From NCBI GenBank assembly GCA_948888345.1, contig CAQTPN010000107.1, positions 1 to 5,788 on the forward strand: a stretch of 5,788 nucleotides of DNA, in the 5' to 3' direction. Source of the stretch: an uncultured bacterium (GTDB lineage: Bacteria > Cyanobacteriota > Vampirovibrionia > Gastranaerophilales > Gastranaerophilaceae). Both the position numbers and the translations under genes were made by a program. Below the pieces are notes generated by a model that saw nothing but the letters and a program-made list of their open reading frames with translations, did no database searches and was not told where the DNA came from. Positions 5,424 to 5,788 of the stretch are shown piece after piece (the first letter of the stretch is position 1; the number at the start of each line of letters is the position of its first letter).

Positions 5424-5788
5424 ATGCTTGAAATCGTCTTGGGGACCGGAAATGAACATAAAATTTATGAAATGAATTTGATTTCAAAGCCTTTTGGGGT
5501 AGAGTTTCATATGCCAAATCTGGCACATGGTGTTTTTAACCCTGATGAATCCGGAGAAACTTTTGAAGAAAACGCTTTTATTAAGGCTTATGAAGCCTAT
5601 AAGCTTGATTGTATGGATATTCCGGCACAATCGGATATAAATGCTGAAAATGGCATATACGTATGTGAAAATCATTCTGAAAAGGGGCTGAAAAAATCTC
5701 AAAAACTTTATCTGGCTGATGATTCCGGCCTTTGTGTAGATTTTTTGGATGGTGCTCCGGGGTTAAAATCCGCAAGATATGCTGATAC
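5424..5788 (+). CDS. rdgB: dITP/XTP pyrophosphatase, HAM1/RdgB family (3' end outside window)
   Basis: This family hydrolyses non-canonical purine nucleoside triphosphates (dITP, XTP, ITP) to monophosphates and pyrophosphate, keeping them out of DNA and RNA. The first 121 codons are present; the normal length is about 190-210, so roughly the last 40 per cent is cut off by the window edge. The N-terminus LGTGNEHKIYEM (6-17) is the nucleotide-binding TGNxxK motif with Thr8, Asn10 and Lys13. SGETFEENAFIKAYEAY (43-59) is the family's ETGxTFxENAxxKA helix. LADDSGLCVDFLDGAPGLKSARYAD (from 97) contains the metal/catalytic Asp99-Asp100. Between the second and third motifs there are about 33 residues (61-94) where relatives normally have about four. 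The frame stays open through this and contains no stop, so it reads as an insertion rather than damage. ATG at 5424 has AGAGG ending 7 nt upstream. The gene follows uppS by 38 bp with no convincing terminator between. Confidence 0.93.
   Translation, partial: MLEIVLGTGNEHKIYEMNLISKPFGVEFHMPNLAHGVFNPDESGETFEENAFIKAYEAYKLDCMDIPAQSDINAENGIYVCENHSEKGLKKSQKLYLADDSGLCVDFLDGAPGLKSARYAD

Overview
The window is an AT-rich, compactly coded bacterial chromosome segment. It holds four minus-strand genes plus a PadR-like regulator (positions 125-4548) and, diverging from them, two plus-strand housekeeping genes (4642 to the right edge). TGA is used as a stop (ffh and the regulator both end with it), so the ordinary bacterial code applies. 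A PDZ/radical-SAM/DUF512 protein, a family known mainly from Cyanobacteria and Clostridia, sits with Ffh, undecaprenyl-diphosphate synthase and small membrane proteins of no recognised family. Together with the low GC, this makes a host-associated Vampirovibrionia/Melainabacteria-type lineage (Gastranaerophilales) my first guess and a clostridial lineage the second. This is an inference from gene content only.

Minus strand, in order of transcription: a PadR-like winged-helix protein (4548-4054) overlaps by ATGA a PDZ-radical SAM-DUF512 protein (4057-2717), so the two look like a two-gene operon. A 215-residue two-helix membrane protein of unknown function (2661-2014) follows after 55 bp, with its own possible extended -10 promoter. 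Next is ffh, the SRP GTPase (start best placed at 1974). A good -10/-35 pair lies so close to the ffh ATG that the mRNA would be leaderless. The ffh stop overlaps by TTGA the start of a 157-residue, single-pass membrane protein (598-125), whose strong ribosome-binding site lies inside the last ffh codons. Positions 1-124 hold no feature I can support.

Plus strand: uppS (4642-5385, TTG start) makes the C55 lipid carrier for cell-wall synthesis. It is followed by an rdgB/HAM1-type dITP/XTP pyrophosphatase gene (5424 to the edge, cut off), which carries an unusual insertion of about 29 residues just before its active-site ADDSGL motif.

The most interesting regulatory spot is the 93-bp gap 4549-4641. 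The predicted -35 boxes of the divergent regulator and uppS promoters lie almost on top of one another there, so the PadR-like protein could control both directions. No mobile element, CRISPR array, tRNA, rRNA or convincing intrinsic terminator was seen. The region is mostly core genome, with novelty limited to the two unknown membrane proteins, the PadR-DUF512 pairing, the RdgB insertion and the promoter architecture.
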